A DNA stretch of 64,000 nucleotides, from NCBI GenBank assembly GCA_026990035.1, contig JALSIM010000040.1, forward strand, positions 124,001-188,000, read 5' to 3'. The stretch's first letter is position 1, and each line of letters opens with the position of its first letter. This DNA is from Alphaproteobacteria bacterium (GTDB lineage Bacteria > Pseudomonadota > Alphaproteobacteria > Geminicoccales > Geminicoccaceae). Position numbers and translations under genes: made by a program. The notes beneath the pieces were generated by a model, which was given only the letters and a program-made list of their open reading frames with translations, did not search any database and was not told the DNA's origin. Below, piece by piece: positions 27,320 through 38,643 of this stretch.

Positions 27320-30039
27320 TGACTGAGCCTCTCCAGCAGCGCCGGGATGTGCACCTGGTCGGTCTTGTAGTTGCCGGTCAGCGCGTACATCACGAGATTG
27401 ACGCCGAAACGCCGGGCCATCTCACGCTGGCGCTCGCCGCCCGGGACGACGGGCAGCAGCGGCGCCCCGAGATCGTCGATCGCCCAGGCTCCGGCCCAGC
27501 CGTTGGCGCCGATGACGACGCTGGACACCCCGTCGTTGATCCCCTCCGGCACCTCGTCCACCCACACCGTCTGGCCGGTGAAGCGGCCGGGAAAATCCCG
27601 CAGCAGATAGAAGGAGCGGGTCAGGGCGTGGTTCTCGGGTACCGGCACCAGCGGCGGCAGATCGAGACCTTCGAGCAGGCGCGCGAGGCGGGCCTCGCCG
27701 GGGCCGCCGGCCTGGCCCGGCAACAGACGGCCGGCGTCACCGGTGTCGAACAGGATCATGCCGCCGTTCTTGAGATAGGCGTCGATGCGGGCGAGGGTGC
27801 CGGGCGGCAGATCGGGATGTTCGGGCGGCACCGGCCAGTAGAGGAGCGGATAGAGCGCGAGCTCGTCGGTGGCCGGATCGACCCCCACCGGATCGCCCGG
27901 CTCGACCGAAGTGCGCCGGGCCAGGACCAGACCGAGCCCGTCGAGACCGGCCGCGCTCAGCCGGTCCACCTCCGGCAGACCGGTCCGCACATAGGCGAGG
28001 CGGGTCACTGACAGACGTTCGGCGAGCCCCGCCGCATCCTCCTCGGCGGCGGCGGAACCGGCCAGGAGGAGGATCGGGACCACCGCCGCCGCCATCGGCC
28101 GCAGGAGACCGCGCAGGGCGAGGGCGATCAGCAGATCGGCCAGCGCCAGCAGGAGTGCCGCCGTCAGCAGCCAGGGGGCGAGTGGCGTCTCCCGGCCCCG
28201 TTCGTAGACCCGCAGATCGGTGACGAGATCGGCGAGATCGAGGGGGCGGCTGTCGCGTACCACCTTCTGCAGATTGAGGGCGAGGCCCGGCGCCTCGGCC
28301 TCCTCCTCTCCGGCGGCCAGCGGGGCCCAGAGACCGGGCGGCGTGTCGGGGCCGGGGAGGGCTTCGGCGAGCTCGCCGGCGGGCAGCGGCAGGAGATCGG
28401 CGGCCGGGGGGCCGAGCCGGCCGAAGCCGTCGAGGATCCGGGTCGCCCGCAGCAGGCCTTCGGGGCGGCCGCCGACCCCCGGAGCCAGGGCTAGGGTGCG
28501 GCGCATGATGTCGATGAACAGGCGTGACAGCGGCAGACTGGTCCAGCTCGTATTGGCGGTGGTGTGGATCAGGAGCAGCCAGCCCTCGCCGAGGCGGCGT
28601 CCGGTGACGATCGGGGTTCCGTCCTCGAGGGTGGCGAGGGTGGCGGCGGCGAGCGCCGGGCCCGGTTCCGCCAGCACCTGACGATAGACCAGCGCTTCGG
28701 GGTTGGTTTCGAGGCCGGCGAACGGCCCCTCGCGCGGGAAGGGGGCGAAGGGCAGCGGCTTCGACCAGGACATGGCGCCGCCGAGAATCCGGTCGCCCTG
28801 ACGCAGGCGGACGGGCAGGAGCTCGTCGCCGCCGGCGGCGAGACGCGGGCCGGCGAAGCGGAGCAGCACCCCGCCGCGGCGGATCCAGCCCTCCAGCAGC
28901 TCCCGTTCCTCGGTGGTGAGGCGGCCGACGTCGGCGAGCACGATCATCGACAGCGGTGCGGCGACGAGATCGGCGATCCGCCCCTCCCGGAGTTCGGTGT
29001 AGGGCGCGAGGGCGCGGCCGACGAAATAGAGTTCGGAGAGGAGCGGCTGGGCCTCCGGGTCGCGCTCGGCACCGGTGAGCCCGACGATCCGTCGCCGCCA
29101 GCGTTCGTCGAACAGCACCACCGTGCCGGCACCGGCGCTGCCGGTCTCGAGACGGGCGATGCGGTTGCGGAGTTCGAGCGGCAGGGTGATGCTGCCGCGC
29201 CCGACGCGATCCCCCGCGCCGAAGGCGAGGTCGGTGCGGGCCAGGACCTCGCCGCCGGGCCCCCGCGCCAGCAGGGGGACGAGCTCCGCCGGTCCCGGAA
29301 CCGGACGCAGGAGCTCGACCGAGAGCGTCTCCCCCTCGGCCAGCGGTTCGCGCAGCAGGCGGGCGCGGTTCTCGGGCGGGTCGGCGAATACGGTGAGCGG
29401 GCCGAGACCGCGCAGGGCGCGGGCCAGATCCGCCGCGGCCTGCCGCTGCGCGGGTTCGGAATAGACGCCGTCGGCCAGCCAGAAGACGATGAAGTCGGAT
29501 TCCTCCAGCCCGGCGAGGGCGGTGATCGCGGCGGCATGGTCGACGGGCCAGGGGCGCGGGCGGAAATCGGCCAGCTGGCGGGCGAGGCGACCGGGATCGT
29601 CGGCCAGCAGCGCCGTTCCCTCGCGGTCGGGGGCGGTCCGCAGGAGACGGACGGGGCGGTTCTGTCGCTGCGCCCGGGTCAGGAGGTCCCGGAGGACCGC
29701 GATACGTTCCGCCCAGCGCGGAGCGGCGGCCCAGCCGTCGTCGAGGACGATCAGCAGCGGGCCGGTGCCGGCGAGGCGCGGCCGCGGATCGAGTACCGGC
29801 CCGGCCATCGCCAGGACGAGGAGGGCGGCGATGACGAGGCGCAGCAGTAGCAGCCACCAGGGTGTCCGGGCCGGGGTCCGTTCGCTGCTCAGCAGCCGGG
29901 CGAGAATCATCAGCGGCGGGAAGACCACCCGCCGCGGTGCCGGCGGGATCGCCCGCAGCAGCCACCAGATGGCCGGCAGCGCGGCCAGCGCCAGGAGCAG
30001 CCAGGGTTGGGCGAAGGCGAGCGGGCCGAGCGACAGCAT
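27316..30039 (-). CDS. DUF4159 protein with BatA-type membrane N-terminus
   Basis: 907 residues. Residues 8-85 form the aerotolerance-regulator N-terminal unit (FAQPWLLLALAALPAIWWLL, then RRVVFPPLMIL and a third helix). A VWA-like region starts at PLLIVLDDGW (about 95-103) whose metal motif is degenerate. A glutamine-amidotransferase-like region and further helices near residues 625-675 follow. The C-terminal 200 residues are DUF4159, with GGMILFDTGDAG and AINDLG-like turns. Third gene of the MoxR-DUF58-DUF4159 set, coupled to the gene after it. Biochemical role unknown. Confidence 0.85.
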   Translation of the reverse strand: MLSLGPLAFAQPWLLLALAALPAIWWLLRAIPPAPRRVVFPPLMILARLLSSERTPARTPWWLLLLRLVIAALLVLAMAGPVLDPRPRLAGTGPLLIVLDDGWAAAPRWAERIAVLRDLLTRAQRQNRPVRLLRTAPDREGTALLADDPGRLARQLADFRPRPWPVDHAAAITALAGLEESDFIVFWLADGVYSEPAQRQAAADLARALRGLGPLTVFADPPENRARLLREPLAEGETLSVELLRPVPGPAELVPLLARGPGGEVLARTDLAFGAGDRVGRGSITLPLELRNRIARLETGSAGAGTVVLFDERWRRRIVGLTGAERDPEAQPLLSELYFVGRALAPYTELREGRIADLVAAPLSMIVLADVGRLTTEERELLEGWIRRGGVLLRFAGPRLAAGGDELLPVRLRQGDRILGGAMSWSKPLPFAPFPREGPFAGLETNPEALVYRQVLAEPGPALAAATLATLEDGTPIVTGRRLGEGWLLLIHTTANTSWTSLPLSRLFIDIMRRTLALAPGVGGRPEGLLRATRILDGFGRLGPPAADLLPLPAGELAEALPGPDTPPGLWAPLAAGEEEAEAPGLALNLQKVVRDSRPLDLADLVTDLRVYERGRETPLAPWLLTAALLLALADLLIALALRGLLRPMAAAVVPILLLAGSAAAEEDAAGLAERLSVTRLAYVRTGLPEVDRLSAAGLDGLGLVLARRTSVEPGDPVGVDPATDELALYPLLYWPVPPEHPDLPPGTLARIDAYLKNGGMILFDTGDAGRLLPGQAGGPGEARLARLLEGLDLPPLVPVPENHALTRSFYLLRDFPGRFTGQTVWVDEVPEGINDGVSSVVIGANGWAGAWAIDDLGAPLLPVVPGGERQREMARRFGVNLVMYALTGNYKTDQVHIPALLERLSQ

Positions 30040-30042
30040 CGG

Positions 30043-30937
30043 TCAGTCGACGGCGCTGGGCGCCAGCATCTGGTAGAGGGTGAGCAGCCCGGCTGCGGCG
30101 GTCCGATCGGTGCGATGGGTGGCGAAACGCCAGCCGCGCGACAGGCACAGCCGCCGGAGATCGTCGCGGTGGGCGGCGAACAGCCGACGATAGCGGCTGC
30201 GGACCTCGCGCACGTTGCCGATCAGATGCCGCCCCTCCCGCTCCGGTCCTTCGAACAGTATCCGCCCCTCGAAGGGCAGCTCCTCCTCCGCCGGATCGGT
30301 GATCTGCAAGACCGCCGCGCGCAGGCCGAGGCCGGTGTAGCGTCCCATGATCTCGCGCCAGCGGTCGACCGGAGCGAGGAAGTCGGAGATCAGCACCAGA
30401 CGGGCGTGGCGCGGCAGTCGGAGGACCGGTGGCAGGGTGGCATCGCTCGCCGGCATGGCGAGGCCGCGGCACAGCGCGTCGAGCCCGAAGCGGCCACCGC
30501 GCGGGGGGTCACCGGTCCCGAGCGGGGCCACCCGCTCTCCCGCCCGCAACAGCAGCACGGCGAGGGCGATGGTCAGCAGCAGGCCCCGGTCCTCCTTGGT
30601 TTCGGCGACCGCCGGCGAGCGGTAGCGCATCGACGGCGAGCGGTCGCACCAGATCCAGACGCTCTCCGCCGCCTCCCATTCCTGCTCGCGGACGAAATGA
30701 TGCTGGGTGGCGCGGGCCGATTGCCGCCAGTCGATGCTGCGGGCATCGTCGCCGGGCTGATAGAGACGGAACTGCCAGAAGGTCTCGCCGGTCCCGGTAC
30801 GGCGCCGGCCGTGGACTCCCTGGGCGACGGTGCTGGCCACCCGCTCCGCCTCCACGAGCAGGGCCGGCAACCGTTCGCCGAGCCTTTCCGCTCGTTCCCG
30901 CAGCCGCAGCAGCGGGCCGGGGGCGCGGGCGAGGAGG

Positions 30938-30948
<11 letters not shown>
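30043..30948 (-). CDS. DUF58 domain-containing protein
   Basis: A 301-residue soluble protein of the DUF58 family, which is nearly always encoded next to MoxR ATPases. The family motif YQPGDDARSIDWRQSARA (64-80) is followed by a VWA-like metal site DRSPSM (102-107). Members are thought to be substrates or partners of MoxR in metal insertion or envelope protein maturation. It overlaps the moxR stop by 11 bp and ends 3 bp before the DUF4159 gene. Confidence 0.92.
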
Positions 30949-31945
<997 letters not shown>

Positions 31946-32053
31946 CCGCTTCACCTGCTCGCACCACCACTGGATCGCGGCTCTCTTCGGCCATACATAA
32001 CGCAAAACCGTGACGTTCGCAGAGGAAATAGACCGGAAGCGGGGGCCGGAAAG

Positions 32054-32608
32054 GTGGCGAAGCGCGTCTGGGATCCCGAGGCCGAGCTGGCCGCCCTCGC
32101 GGCCGGGGCGCGGGCCCGCTGCCGGGACATCGGGATGCGCATCGACCGGCGGGGCACCTGGTACCACGAGGGGGCGCCGATCGGCCGGCCCGAGCTCGTG
32201 CGCCTGTTCGCCACCGCCCTGCGTCGGGCCCCCGACGGCAGTCACTGGCTTCTCACCCCTTTCGAGCAGATCCCGGTCGCGGTGGAGGATGCCGCCTTCC
32301 TCGCGGTGGAACTCGACCGCGAGGGGGAGGGGGCGGGCCAGCGGCTGCGTTTCCGCACCAATCTCGACCGCTGGGTGACCCTGGGAGAGGACGCCGGCCT
32401 CCGCCTGGGGCCCGCGGACGGCGGGGCCTTCGTGCCCTATCTGCTCCTGGAACGGGGATTGGAGGCGCGGGTCGTGCGGCCGGTCTATTACGAGCTGGCG
32501 GAGCTGGCGGTGCCGGCCGAAGGCGGCGGCGAGCTCGGGATCTGGAGCGCCGGACGCTTCTTCGCCCTCGAAGAGAACGGCGGCCACACCACGGACCGGA
32601 GCCGATGA
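32054..32608 (+). CDS. DUF1285 domain-containing protein
   Basis: Conserved 184-residue protein. Family pattern: MRIDRRGTWYHEGAPIGRPELVRLFA near the N-terminus, then DGSHWLLTPFEQIPVAVEDAAF and RFRTNLDRWVTLG. It contains a twin-domain beta-rich fold in known structures but no assigned activity. Start is a GTG with GGAAAG just before it. The stop overlaps the ATG of the Nudix gene (ATGA), so it leads the DUF1285-Nudix-CCA group, divergent from moxR, as in other alphaproteobacteria. Confidence 0.88.
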   Translation: MAKRVWDPEAELAALAAGARARCRDIGMRIDRRGTWYHEGAPIGRPELVRLFATALRRAPDGSHWLLTPFEQIPVAVEDAAFLAVELDREGEGAGQRLRFRTNLDRWVTLGEDAGLRLGPADGGAFVPYLLLERGLEARVVRPVYYELAELAVPAEGGGELGIWSAGRFFALEENGGHTTDRSR

Positions 32609-33219
32609 CCGAGCCCGCCCATCGCCTCGACCCCGCGACCATCGCCGCCCGTCTCGCGACGGCGGCGCCGGTGCCAGTGACCGGCGACGACGGAGTCGAA
32701 CCCGACCGGCGGGGAAGGGTGGCCGCGGCCGTCCTCGTACCGCTGATCGACCGCGAGGACGGAACCACCGTGCTGCTGACCCGGCGCAGCCGGCGGCTGC
32801 GCGACCATGCCGGACAGATCAGCTTCCCGGGTGGCCGCATCGAGGGCTGCGACGCCGATGCCGCCTGCTGTGCCCTGCGCGAGGCCCGGGAGGAGGTGGG
32901 GATCGCCCCGGAGCGGGTGCGGATCCTGGGACGGCTCCCCGCCTACGACACCGCGACCGGCTTCCGCATCCATCCCTGCGTCGGCTGGCTCGAACCGCCG
33001 CCGCGCCTCCGGCCCGACCCGGTCGAAGTGGAGGAGATCTTCGAGGTGCCGCTCGCCTTCGTCCTCGATCCGGCCAACCACCGGCGCGAATACTACGAGG
33101 GTCGGGGGCGGCGACGGGCGACCTGGGTGCTGCCCTACGACGGTCGGCGGATCTGGGGGGCCACCGCCGGGATCCTCGTCGGTTTCTCGCGTCTCCTGAA
33201 CGGAACCGGACGGGTCTGA
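32605..33219 (+). CDS. CoA pyrophosphatase-type Nudix hydrolase
   Basis: A 204-residue Nudix protein of the NudL/coenzyme A diphosphatase type. The Nudix box is clear as GGRIEGCDADAACCALREAR followed by EEVGI, and the preceding segment TVLLTRRSRRLRDHAGQISFPGG matches the CoA-specific subgroup. It may hydrolyse CoA derivatives or other nucleotide diphosphates; CoA is inferred from the subgroup. It is translationally coupled to DUF1285 and lies 3 bp before the CCA-adding enzyme. Confidence 0.9.
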   Translation: MTEPAHRLDPATIAARLATAAPVPVTGDDGVEPDRRGRVAAAVLVPLIDREDGTTVLLTRRSRRLRDHAGQISFPGGRIEGCDADAACCALREAREEVGIAPERVRILGRLPAYDTATGFRIHPCVGWLEPPPRLRPDPVEVEEIFEVPLAFVLDPANHRREYYEGRGRRRATWVLPYDGRRIWGATAGILVGFSRLLNGTGRV

Positions 33220-33222
33220 GGG

Positions 33223-34464
33223 ATGGCCGGGCCGGCCGGGGACCGCCCGCTGCGCGACGCCCGCTGGCTCGCCGTCCCGGAGACGCGCCGCCTGCTCGGG
33301 GTGCTGGCGACCACCGGCAAGGAGTCGCGCTTCGTCGGCGGCTGCGTACGCGACACGCTGCTCCATCCGGAGCTGGATCCGGCCGATCTCGACCTCGCCA
33401 CCGCCGCCCGGCCGGAGGCGGTGACGGCCCGGCTCGAGGCCGCCGGCATCAAGGTGGTGCCGACCGGTCTCGCCCACGGGACGGTGACCGCGCTGCTCGG
33501 CGAGCGGAGTTACGAGATCACCACCCTGCGCCGGGACGTCGAATGCTACGGGCGGCACGCGGCGGTGGAGTTCACCGAGGATTTCGAGGCCGACGCGGCG
33601 CGCCGCGACTTCACCATCAACGCCATGAGCTGCGATGCCGAGGGGCGGCTCTACGACTATTTCGGCGGGCGCGAGGATCTGGCGGCGGGGCGGGTCCGCT
33701 TCGTCGGCGATCCACGCCGGCGGATCCGCGAGGACTATCTGCGCATTCTCCGCTTCTTCCGTTTCTTCGCCCGTTTCGGTCGTCCGCCGGCGGATCCGGA
33801 GGCTCTCGCCGCCTGCGCCGCCGAGGCCGGGGGGCTGGATCGGCTTTCCGGCGAGCGCATCCGCCAGGAGCTGCTGCGCCTGCTGGTCGCCCCGGGGGTC
33901 CCGGCGGCCCTCGATCTGATGGCCGAGACGGGGGTGCTGCGCCATGTCCTGCCGGTGGAGATCCATCGCGACCGGTTGCTCCGGCTGCTCGAGATCGCCC
34001 CCGAGGCCGACCCGATCCTGCGCCTCGCCGCCCTGATCCGCGGGCCCGGCGTGGACGCTCCGAAGGTCCTGGCGCTGGCCCACCGGCTGCGGCTGTCGAA
34101 GCGCGAGACCGGTCGCCTGCTCCTGTTGACCACGGCCCCGCTTCCCGATCCGCGGGCGCCGGAGGCGGTCCACAAGGCGGAGATCTACCGCCGCGGCGGG
34201 CGCGCCTACGCCGATCTGCTGTGCCTCGCGGCGAGCGAGGGAGCGATGGATCGGGAACGCCTCGAAGCCCTGCTGGCCCTGGCCGCTTCCTGGTCGCCAC
34301 CCGCCTTTCCGCTCCGGGGGCGCGATCTGCTGGCCGCCGGAGTGGCGCCGGGACCCGAGCTGGGCCGACTGCTGCGGGCGCTCGAGACCTGGTGGCTGGA
34401 GGGCGGGCTGGTGGCCGACCGGACGGCCCTCCTGGCCGAGCTCGACCGCCGCCGGGGTCGCTGA
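33223..34464 (+). CDS. cca: CCA tRNA nucleotidyltransferase
   Basis: Adds or repairs the 3' CCA end of tRNAs. The polymerase beta-type head has FVGGCVRDTLL and the metal-binding aspartates in DLDLATAA near residues 35-65. RRDFTINAMSCDAEGRLYDYFGG and RIREDYLRILRFFRFFARF follow in the neck. The 413 residues lack a C-terminal HD domain. An A-adding-only enzyme cannot be excluded, but no second paralogue is in the window. The next gene, rpsB, has its own promoter. Confidence 0.93.
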   Translation: MAGPAGDRPLRDARWLAVPETRRLLGVLATTGKESRFVGGCVRDTLLHPELDPADLDLATAARPEAVTARLEAAGIKVVPTGLAHGTVTALLGERSYEITTLRRDVECYGRHAAVEFTEDFEADAARRDFTINAMSCDAEGRLYDYFGGREDLAAGRVRFVGDPRRRIREDYLRILRFFRFFARFGRPPADPEALAACAAEAGGLDRLSGERIRQELLRLLVAPGVPAALDLMAETGVLRHVLPVEIHRDRLLRLLEIAPEADPILRLAALIRGPGVDAPKVLALAHRLRLSKRETGRLLLLTTAPLPDPRAPEAVHKAEIYRRGGRAYADLLCLAASEGAMDRERLEALLALAASWSPPAFPLRGRDLLAAGVAPGPELGRLLRALETWWLEGGLVADRTALLAELDRRRGR

Positions 34465-34492
34465 CCCCGCACTTCCCGCCCGCCCGGCCGGG

Positions 34493-34521
34493 CTTGTCAT
34501 CACCGGCGCCGCCCATTAAGT
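34493..34521 (+). promoter_or_regulatory. Possible rpsB promoter
   Basis: CTTGTC at 34493-34498 resembles the alphaproteobacterial -35 form CTTGNC. An AT-rich CATTAAGT (34514-34521) lies 15-17 bp downstream at the -10 position. The spacing is good but the -10 is weak. The resulting leader would be about 110 nt long and contain the hairpin region. Confidence 0.45.
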
Positions 34522-34562
34522 AGGCGGCGACACCTCACGCAGGCTCCCGGCACCCCCCGTGC

Positions 34563-34597
34563 CGATCGGCTCCGGTGTCCGATCGTCGCGATCGGAC
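34563..34597 (+). promoter_or_regulatory. rpsB leader with two alternative hairpins
   Basis: CGATCGG occurs at 34563-34569 and again at 34589-34595. CCGATCG at 34579-34585 can pair with either copy, giving two mutually exclusive stems. The downstream one extends to 9 bp (GTCCGATCG with CGATCGGAC, 3-nt loop). It ends 39 nt before the rpsB ATG, a plausible place for autogenous control by S2, which is inference. Confidence 0.4.
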
Positions 34598-34635
34598 CTC
34601 GCCTGCGGCGGACCAACCGGAAAAGGACGAGACCG

Positions 34636-35559
34636 ATGGCGTTTCCCACCTTCACGCTGCGCCAGCTCCTCGAAGCCGGCGTCCACTTCGGGCACCAGAC
34701 GCGTCGCTGGAACCCGGCCATGGCCCCCTACATCTACGGGGTGCGCAACGGTGTTCACATCATCGACCTGACGCAGACCGTGCCGATGCTCTATCGGGCC
34801 CTGCACGCGGTGCGGGACGTGGTCGCCGGGGGCGGCCGGGTGCTGTTCGTGGGCACCAAGCGCCAGGCGCAGGAGCCGATCGCCCGCAGCGCCCGACGCT
34901 GCGGCCAGTACTACGTCAACCACCGCTGGCTGGGCGGGACCCTGACCAACTGGCGGACCATTTCCAAATCGATCCGCCGTCTCCGCGATCTCGAGGCGAA
35001 ATTGGCCGATGCCCAGGCCACCGCCGGGCTGACCAAGAAGGAACTCCTCCATCTCGAGCGCGAGCGCAGCAAGCTCGAACGGGCGCTGGGTGGAATCAAG
35101 GACATGGCCGGCCTGCCCGACGTCCTGTTCGTGATCGATACCAACAAGGAGGCCATCGCCATCGCCGAAGCCCGGAAGCTCGGGCTGCCGGTGGTGGCGG
35201 TCTGCGACACCAACAGCGACCCCCGCGGCATCCGCTATCCGGTGCCGGGGAACGACGATGCCAGCCGGGCGATCAATCTCTACTGCGATCTGATGGTCCA
35301 GGCGGTGCTCGACGGCATCCAGGCGGAGATGGCGGCCACCGGCGTCGATGTCGGCGAGATGGAGGAGGTGGTCGAAGAGGTCGTCGAGGAGCTGCCGGAA
35401 ACCGCCGCGGAGGCTGCGGAGGCGATCGCCGGGACGGAATCCGGAGAGGGCGGTGAGACCGCCGGCACGGCTCCGGCCGAAGCGGAGACGGAAGACGGCG
35501 GAGAGGCGGCCGCGGCCGCCGGGAGCGCGACTGCCACGGAGGCCGAGAAGGCTTCCTGA
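34636..35559 (+). CDS. rpsB: 30S ribosomal protein S2
   Basis: Small-subunit protein that joins late in 30S assembly. The conserved body covers residues 1-235: [46 protein letters not shown], and [22 protein letters not shown]. It is 307 residues long; the extra tail of roughly 70 residues is glutamate/alanine-rich ([13 protein letters not shown]), a feature of many alphaproteobacterial S2 proteins. First gene of the rpsB-tsf-pyrH-frr run. Confidence 0.98.
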   Translation: MAFPTFTLRQLLEAGVHFGHQTRRWNPAMAPYIYGVRNGVHIIDLTQTVPMLYRALHAVRDVVAGGGRVLFVGTKRQAQEPIARSARRCGQYYVNHRWLGGTLTNWRTISKSIRRLRDLEAKLADAQATAGLTKKELLHLERERSKLERALGGIKDMAGLPDVLFVIDTNKEAIAIAEARKLGLPVVAVCDTNSDPRGIRYPVPGNDDASRAINLYCDLMVQAVLDGIQAEMAATGVDVGEMEEVVEEVVEELPETAAEAAEAIAGTESGEGGETAGTAPAEAETEDGGEAAAAAGSATATEAEKAS

Positions 35560-35594
35560 GCCGCCCCTCCCATTGCGAGAGAGATGCAGAGACG

Positions 35595-36521
35595 ATGACC
35601 CAGATCAGTGCCGCATTGGTGAAGCAGCTCCGGGAGCGGACCGGAGCCGGAATGATGGATTGCAAGCGCGCGCTCGCGGAGAGCGGCGGCGATATCGAGG
35701 CCGCCACCGACTGGCTGCGCAAGAAGGGGCTCGCCGCCGCCGCCAAGAAGGCCGGGCGGGCGACCTCGGAAGGCCTGATCGGTCTGAAGACCGAAGGGCG
35801 GGTCGGGGTGATGGTCGAGGTCAATTCGGAGACCGATTTCGTCGCCCGCAACGAGGTCTTCCAGGATCTCGTCCGTCGGATCCTCGAAGTGGCGCCGCGG
35901 GCCGGAGGCGATGTCGAGACCCTCAAGAGCCTGACATTGCCCGACAGCGGCCGGACCGTGGCCGAGGAGATCACCCAGGCGGTGGCGGTGATCGGCGAGA
36001 ACCTCAACCTGCGCCGGGCGGCCCATCTCGAGGTCGACGAGGGGCTGGTGGCCGGTTACGTCCATGCCCAGGTGGCGCCCGGGCTGGGCAAGATCGGGGT
36101 GCTGGTGGGGCTGCGCTCGAAGGCCGATCCCGCCCGGCTCGCCGAGCTCGGCAAGCAGCTCGCGATGCACGTCGCCGCCAGCGGTCCCCAGGCAGTGGCG
36201 GTGGCCGGACTCGATCCGGCGGTGGTGGCCCGGGAACGGGAGATCCTGGCCGAGCAGGCCCGCGCCTCGGGCAAGCCCGAGAACATCGTCGAGAAGATGG
36301 TCGAGGGCCGGTTGCGCAAGTTCTACCAGGAAGTCGTGCTCCTCGAGCAGCCCTTCGTCATGGATCCCGAGAAACGGGTCGCGAAGGTGCTGGAGGCGTT
36401 CGCGAAGGAGACCGGCGAGCCCGTGGAGGTGGTCGGGTTCGTGCGCCTGGCGCTGGGCGAAGGCGTCGAGAAGCGCGAGGAGGACTTCGCCGCGGAGGTG
36501 GCCCAGCTCGGCGGCGGCTGA
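35595..36521 (+). CDS. tsf: Elongation factor Ts
   Basis: Guanine-nucleotide exchange factor for EF-Tu. 308 residues, with the N-terminal UBA-like domain containing [20 protein letters not shown], the conserved [13 protein letters not shown] near residues 78-90, and the coiled dimerization part. It follows rpsB after 35 bp, the nearly universal bacterial arrangement, and is followed by pyrH after 67 bp of G-rich sequence. Confidence 0.98.
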   Translation: MTQISAALVKQLRERTGAGMMDCKRALAESGGDIEAATDWLRKKGLAAAAKKAGRATSEGLIGLKTEGRVGVMVEVNSETDFVARNEVFQDLVRRILEVAPRAGGDVETLKSLTLPDSGRTVAEEITQAVAVIGENLNLRRAAHLEVDEGLVAGYVHAQVAPGLGKIGVLVGLRSKADPARLAELGKQLAMHVAASGPQAVAVAGLDPAVVAREREILAEQARASGKPENIVEKMVEGRLRKFYQEVVLLEQPFVMDPEKRVAKVLEAFAKETGEPVEVVGFVRLALGEGVEKREEDFAAEVAQLGGG

Positions 36522-36588
36522 GACGGGCGACGCCCCCGGTCGGGGCGCCGCAGGGGGCGGCGCCCGGGATCGCGGAGAACGGAACGGC

Positions 36589-37329
36589 ATGCAGGAGCAC
36601 CCGTCGGCGCCTTCGAGATACCGTCGTGTTCTGCTGAAGATGTCGGGCGAGGCGCTGATGGGTGACCGTGACTACGGTCACGACAGCGAAGTGCTCCGCC
36701 ATCTCGCCGAGGACGTGAAGGCCGCCCGGGCGATGGGCATCGAACTGTGCATCGTCATCGGCGGCGGCAACATCGTCCGCGGCAGCACCCTCGCCGCCGC
36801 CGGGGTCGAGCGCACTAGCGCCGACTACATGGGCATGCTGGGCACGGTCATCAACGCTCTCGCCATTCAGAGCGTGATCGAGAAGACCGGCACCCACACC
36901 CGGGTGATGTCGGCCATTCCCATGTCGGCGGTCTGCGAGCCCTACATCCGCCGACGGGCACTCCGTCATCTGGAGAAGGGGCGGGTGGTGATCTTCGCCG
37001 CCGGCACCGGCAACCCCTTCTTCACCACCGATACCGCGGCCGCGCTGCGGGCGGCGGAGATGAACTGCGACGCCCTGTTCAAGGGGACCCAGGTGGACGG
37101 CGTCTATTCCAGCGATCCGATGCGCGATCCGCGGGCCGTCCGCTACGACCGGTTGACCTATCTCGACGTGTTGTCCAAGGATCTCCGGGTGATGGACGCT
37201 TCGGCCATCGCCCTCGCGCGGGAAAGCCGGATCCCGATCATCGTCTTCTCGGTCCGGGAACCGGGTAACTTCCCCAGGGTGCTGCGGGGCCGGGCGCCAC
37301 ATACGGTCATCGAGGAGGCTGAGGCATGA
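36589..37329 (+). CDS. pyrH: Uridylate kinase
   Basis: Phosphorylates UMP to UDP; allosteric hexamer in bacteria. 246 residues with [14 protein letters not shown] at the N-terminus, the nucleotide-binding glycine loop IGGGNIVRG, and [17 protein letters not shown], typical of bacterial UMP kinase. GGAGAACGGAAC precedes the ATG at 36589. The stop overlaps the frr ATG by 4 bp. Confidence 0.98.
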   Translation: MQEHPSAPSRYRRVLLKMSGEALMGDRDYGHDSEVLRHLAEDVKAARAMGIELCIVIGGGNIVRGSTLAAAGVERTSADYMGMLGTVINALAIQSVIEKTGTHTRVMSAIPMSAVCEPYIRRRALRHLEKGRVVIFAAGTGNPFFTTDTAAALRAAEMNCDALFKGTQVDGVYSSDPMRDPRAVRYDRLTYLDVLSKDLRVMDASAIALARESRIPIIVFSVREPGNFPRVLRGRAPHTVIEEAEA

Positions 37330-37889
37330 GCCGGGGCGAATTCGACCTCAAGGACATCGAGAAGCGGATGGACGGGGCGGTCGAGGTGCTGCGACGCGAA
37401 TTCGCCGGGCTGCGTGCCGGCCGGGCTTCGGCGCGGCTGCTCGACCCCATCACCGTCGAGGCCTACGGCACGGAGATGCCGCTGTCGCAGGTGGGGACGG
37501 TGGGGGTCCCGGATCCGCGCATGCTGACCGTCCAGGTCTGGGACAAGGGGCTCGTCAAGGCAGTGGAGAAGGCGATCCGGAGCGCCGATCTCGGCCTCAA
37601 CCCCCAGACCGAGGGCAATCTCATCCGCATTCCGTTGCCGGAACTCAGCGAGGAGCGGCGGGCGGAGCTCGTCAAGGTCGCCCACCGCTACGCCGAGCAG
37701 GCGCGGATCGCGGTCCGCAACGTGCGCCGCGACGGCATGGACCAGCTCAAGCGGCTGGAGCGGGAGGGCGAGCTTTCCCAGGACGAACACCGGCATCTGG
37801 CGGATGAGGTCCAGAAGCTCACCGATCGGCACATCGCCGCCATCAACGGCCTGCTGGAGCAGAAGGAAAAGGACATCATGACGGTATGA
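37326..37889 (+). CDS. frr: Ribosome recycling factor
   Basis: With EF-G, splits the post-termination ribosome. The 187 residues have the RRF layout: an N-terminal helix, [20 protein letters not shown], the beta-rich domain II, and a C-terminal coiled coil with [16 protein letters not shown]. It is coupled to pyrH by an ATGA overlap. uppS begins 13 bp later. Confidence 0.98.
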   Translation: MSRGEFDLKDIEKRMDGAVEVLRREFAGLRAGRASARLLDPITVEAYGTEMPLSQVGTVGVPDPRMLTVQVWDKGLVKAVEKAIRSADLGLNPQTEGNLIRIPLPELSEERRAELVKVAHRYAEQARIAVRNVRRDGMDQLKRLEREGELSQDEHRHLADEVQKLTDRHIAAINGLLEQKEKDIMTV

Positions 37890-37902
37890 GGAGCGCATCG
37901 TA

Positions 37903-38643
37903 TTGAACGTGCGCCCGTCACCGGCCGGCGGTTTCGAGAGCGACCTGCCGATCCATCTCGCCATCATCATGGACGGCAACCGGCGCTGGGCCCGCGCCCA
38001 TGGCAAGCCGGCGATCTACGGCCACCGGCGCGGCGCCGAGACGGTGCGGCGGACGGTCGAGTCCTGCGCCCGGCTGGGGATCCGCTATCTCACCCTCTAC
38101 GCCTTTTCCTCGGAAAACTGGCGGCGCCCGCGCCACGAGGTGGGCGAACTCATGAACCTCCTGCGCTACTATCTGAGGAGGGAGATCGACAGTCTCGACC
38201 GTAACGGCATCCGGGTGCGGGTGATCGGCGAGCGCGAGGGACTCGCGCCCGACATCGTCGAGCTCATCGGCCACGCCGAGCGGCGGACCGCCGGCAACCG
38301 GCGGATGGATCTGGTGGTCGCCCTCAACTACGGGGGGCGGCGGGAGATCCTGCTCGCCGCCCGCCGGCTCGCGACCAAGGTCGCGCGCGGCGAACTGCGG
38401 GCCGAGGAGATCGAGGAGGACGACCTCCGCGACGCCCTGTTCACCGCCGGCATCCCCGATCCCGATCTGCTCATCCGGACCAGCGGCGAGCAGCGCGTCA
38501 GCAATTTCCTGCTCTGGCAGCTCGCCTACACCGAGCTCGTCTTCGTGCCGGTCCCCTGGCCCGAATTCGAGGAACGTCACCTGTTCGAGGCGATCGCCGA
38601 ATTCGGCCGGCGTGAGCGGCGCTATGGGGCGTCCGCTGGTTGA
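37903..38643 (+). CDS. uppS: Isoprenyl transferase (undecaprenyl diphosphate synthase)
   Basis: Cis-prenyltransferase that makes the C55 lipid carrier for peptidoglycan. Signature residues: HLAIIMDGNRRWARA with the catalytic Asp, GHRRGAETVRR, YAFSSENWRRP, and the C-terminal DLLIRTSGEQRVSNFLLWQ. The start is a TTG at 37903, nine bases after GAGGAG; a GTG at 37909 is the alternative. The gene overlaps cdsA by about 20 bp. Confidence 0.96.
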   Translation: MNVRPSPAGGFESDLPIHLAIIMDGNRRWARAHGKPAIYGHRRGAETVRRTVESCARLGIRYLTLYAFSSENWRRPRHEVGELMNLLRYYLRREIDSLDRNGIRVRVIGEREGLAPDIVELIGHAERRTAGNRRMDLVVALNYGGRREILLAARRLATKVARGELRAEEIEEDDLRDALFTAGIPDPDLLIRTSGEQRVSNFLLWQLAYTELVFVPVPWPEFEERHLFEAIAEFGRRERRYGASAG

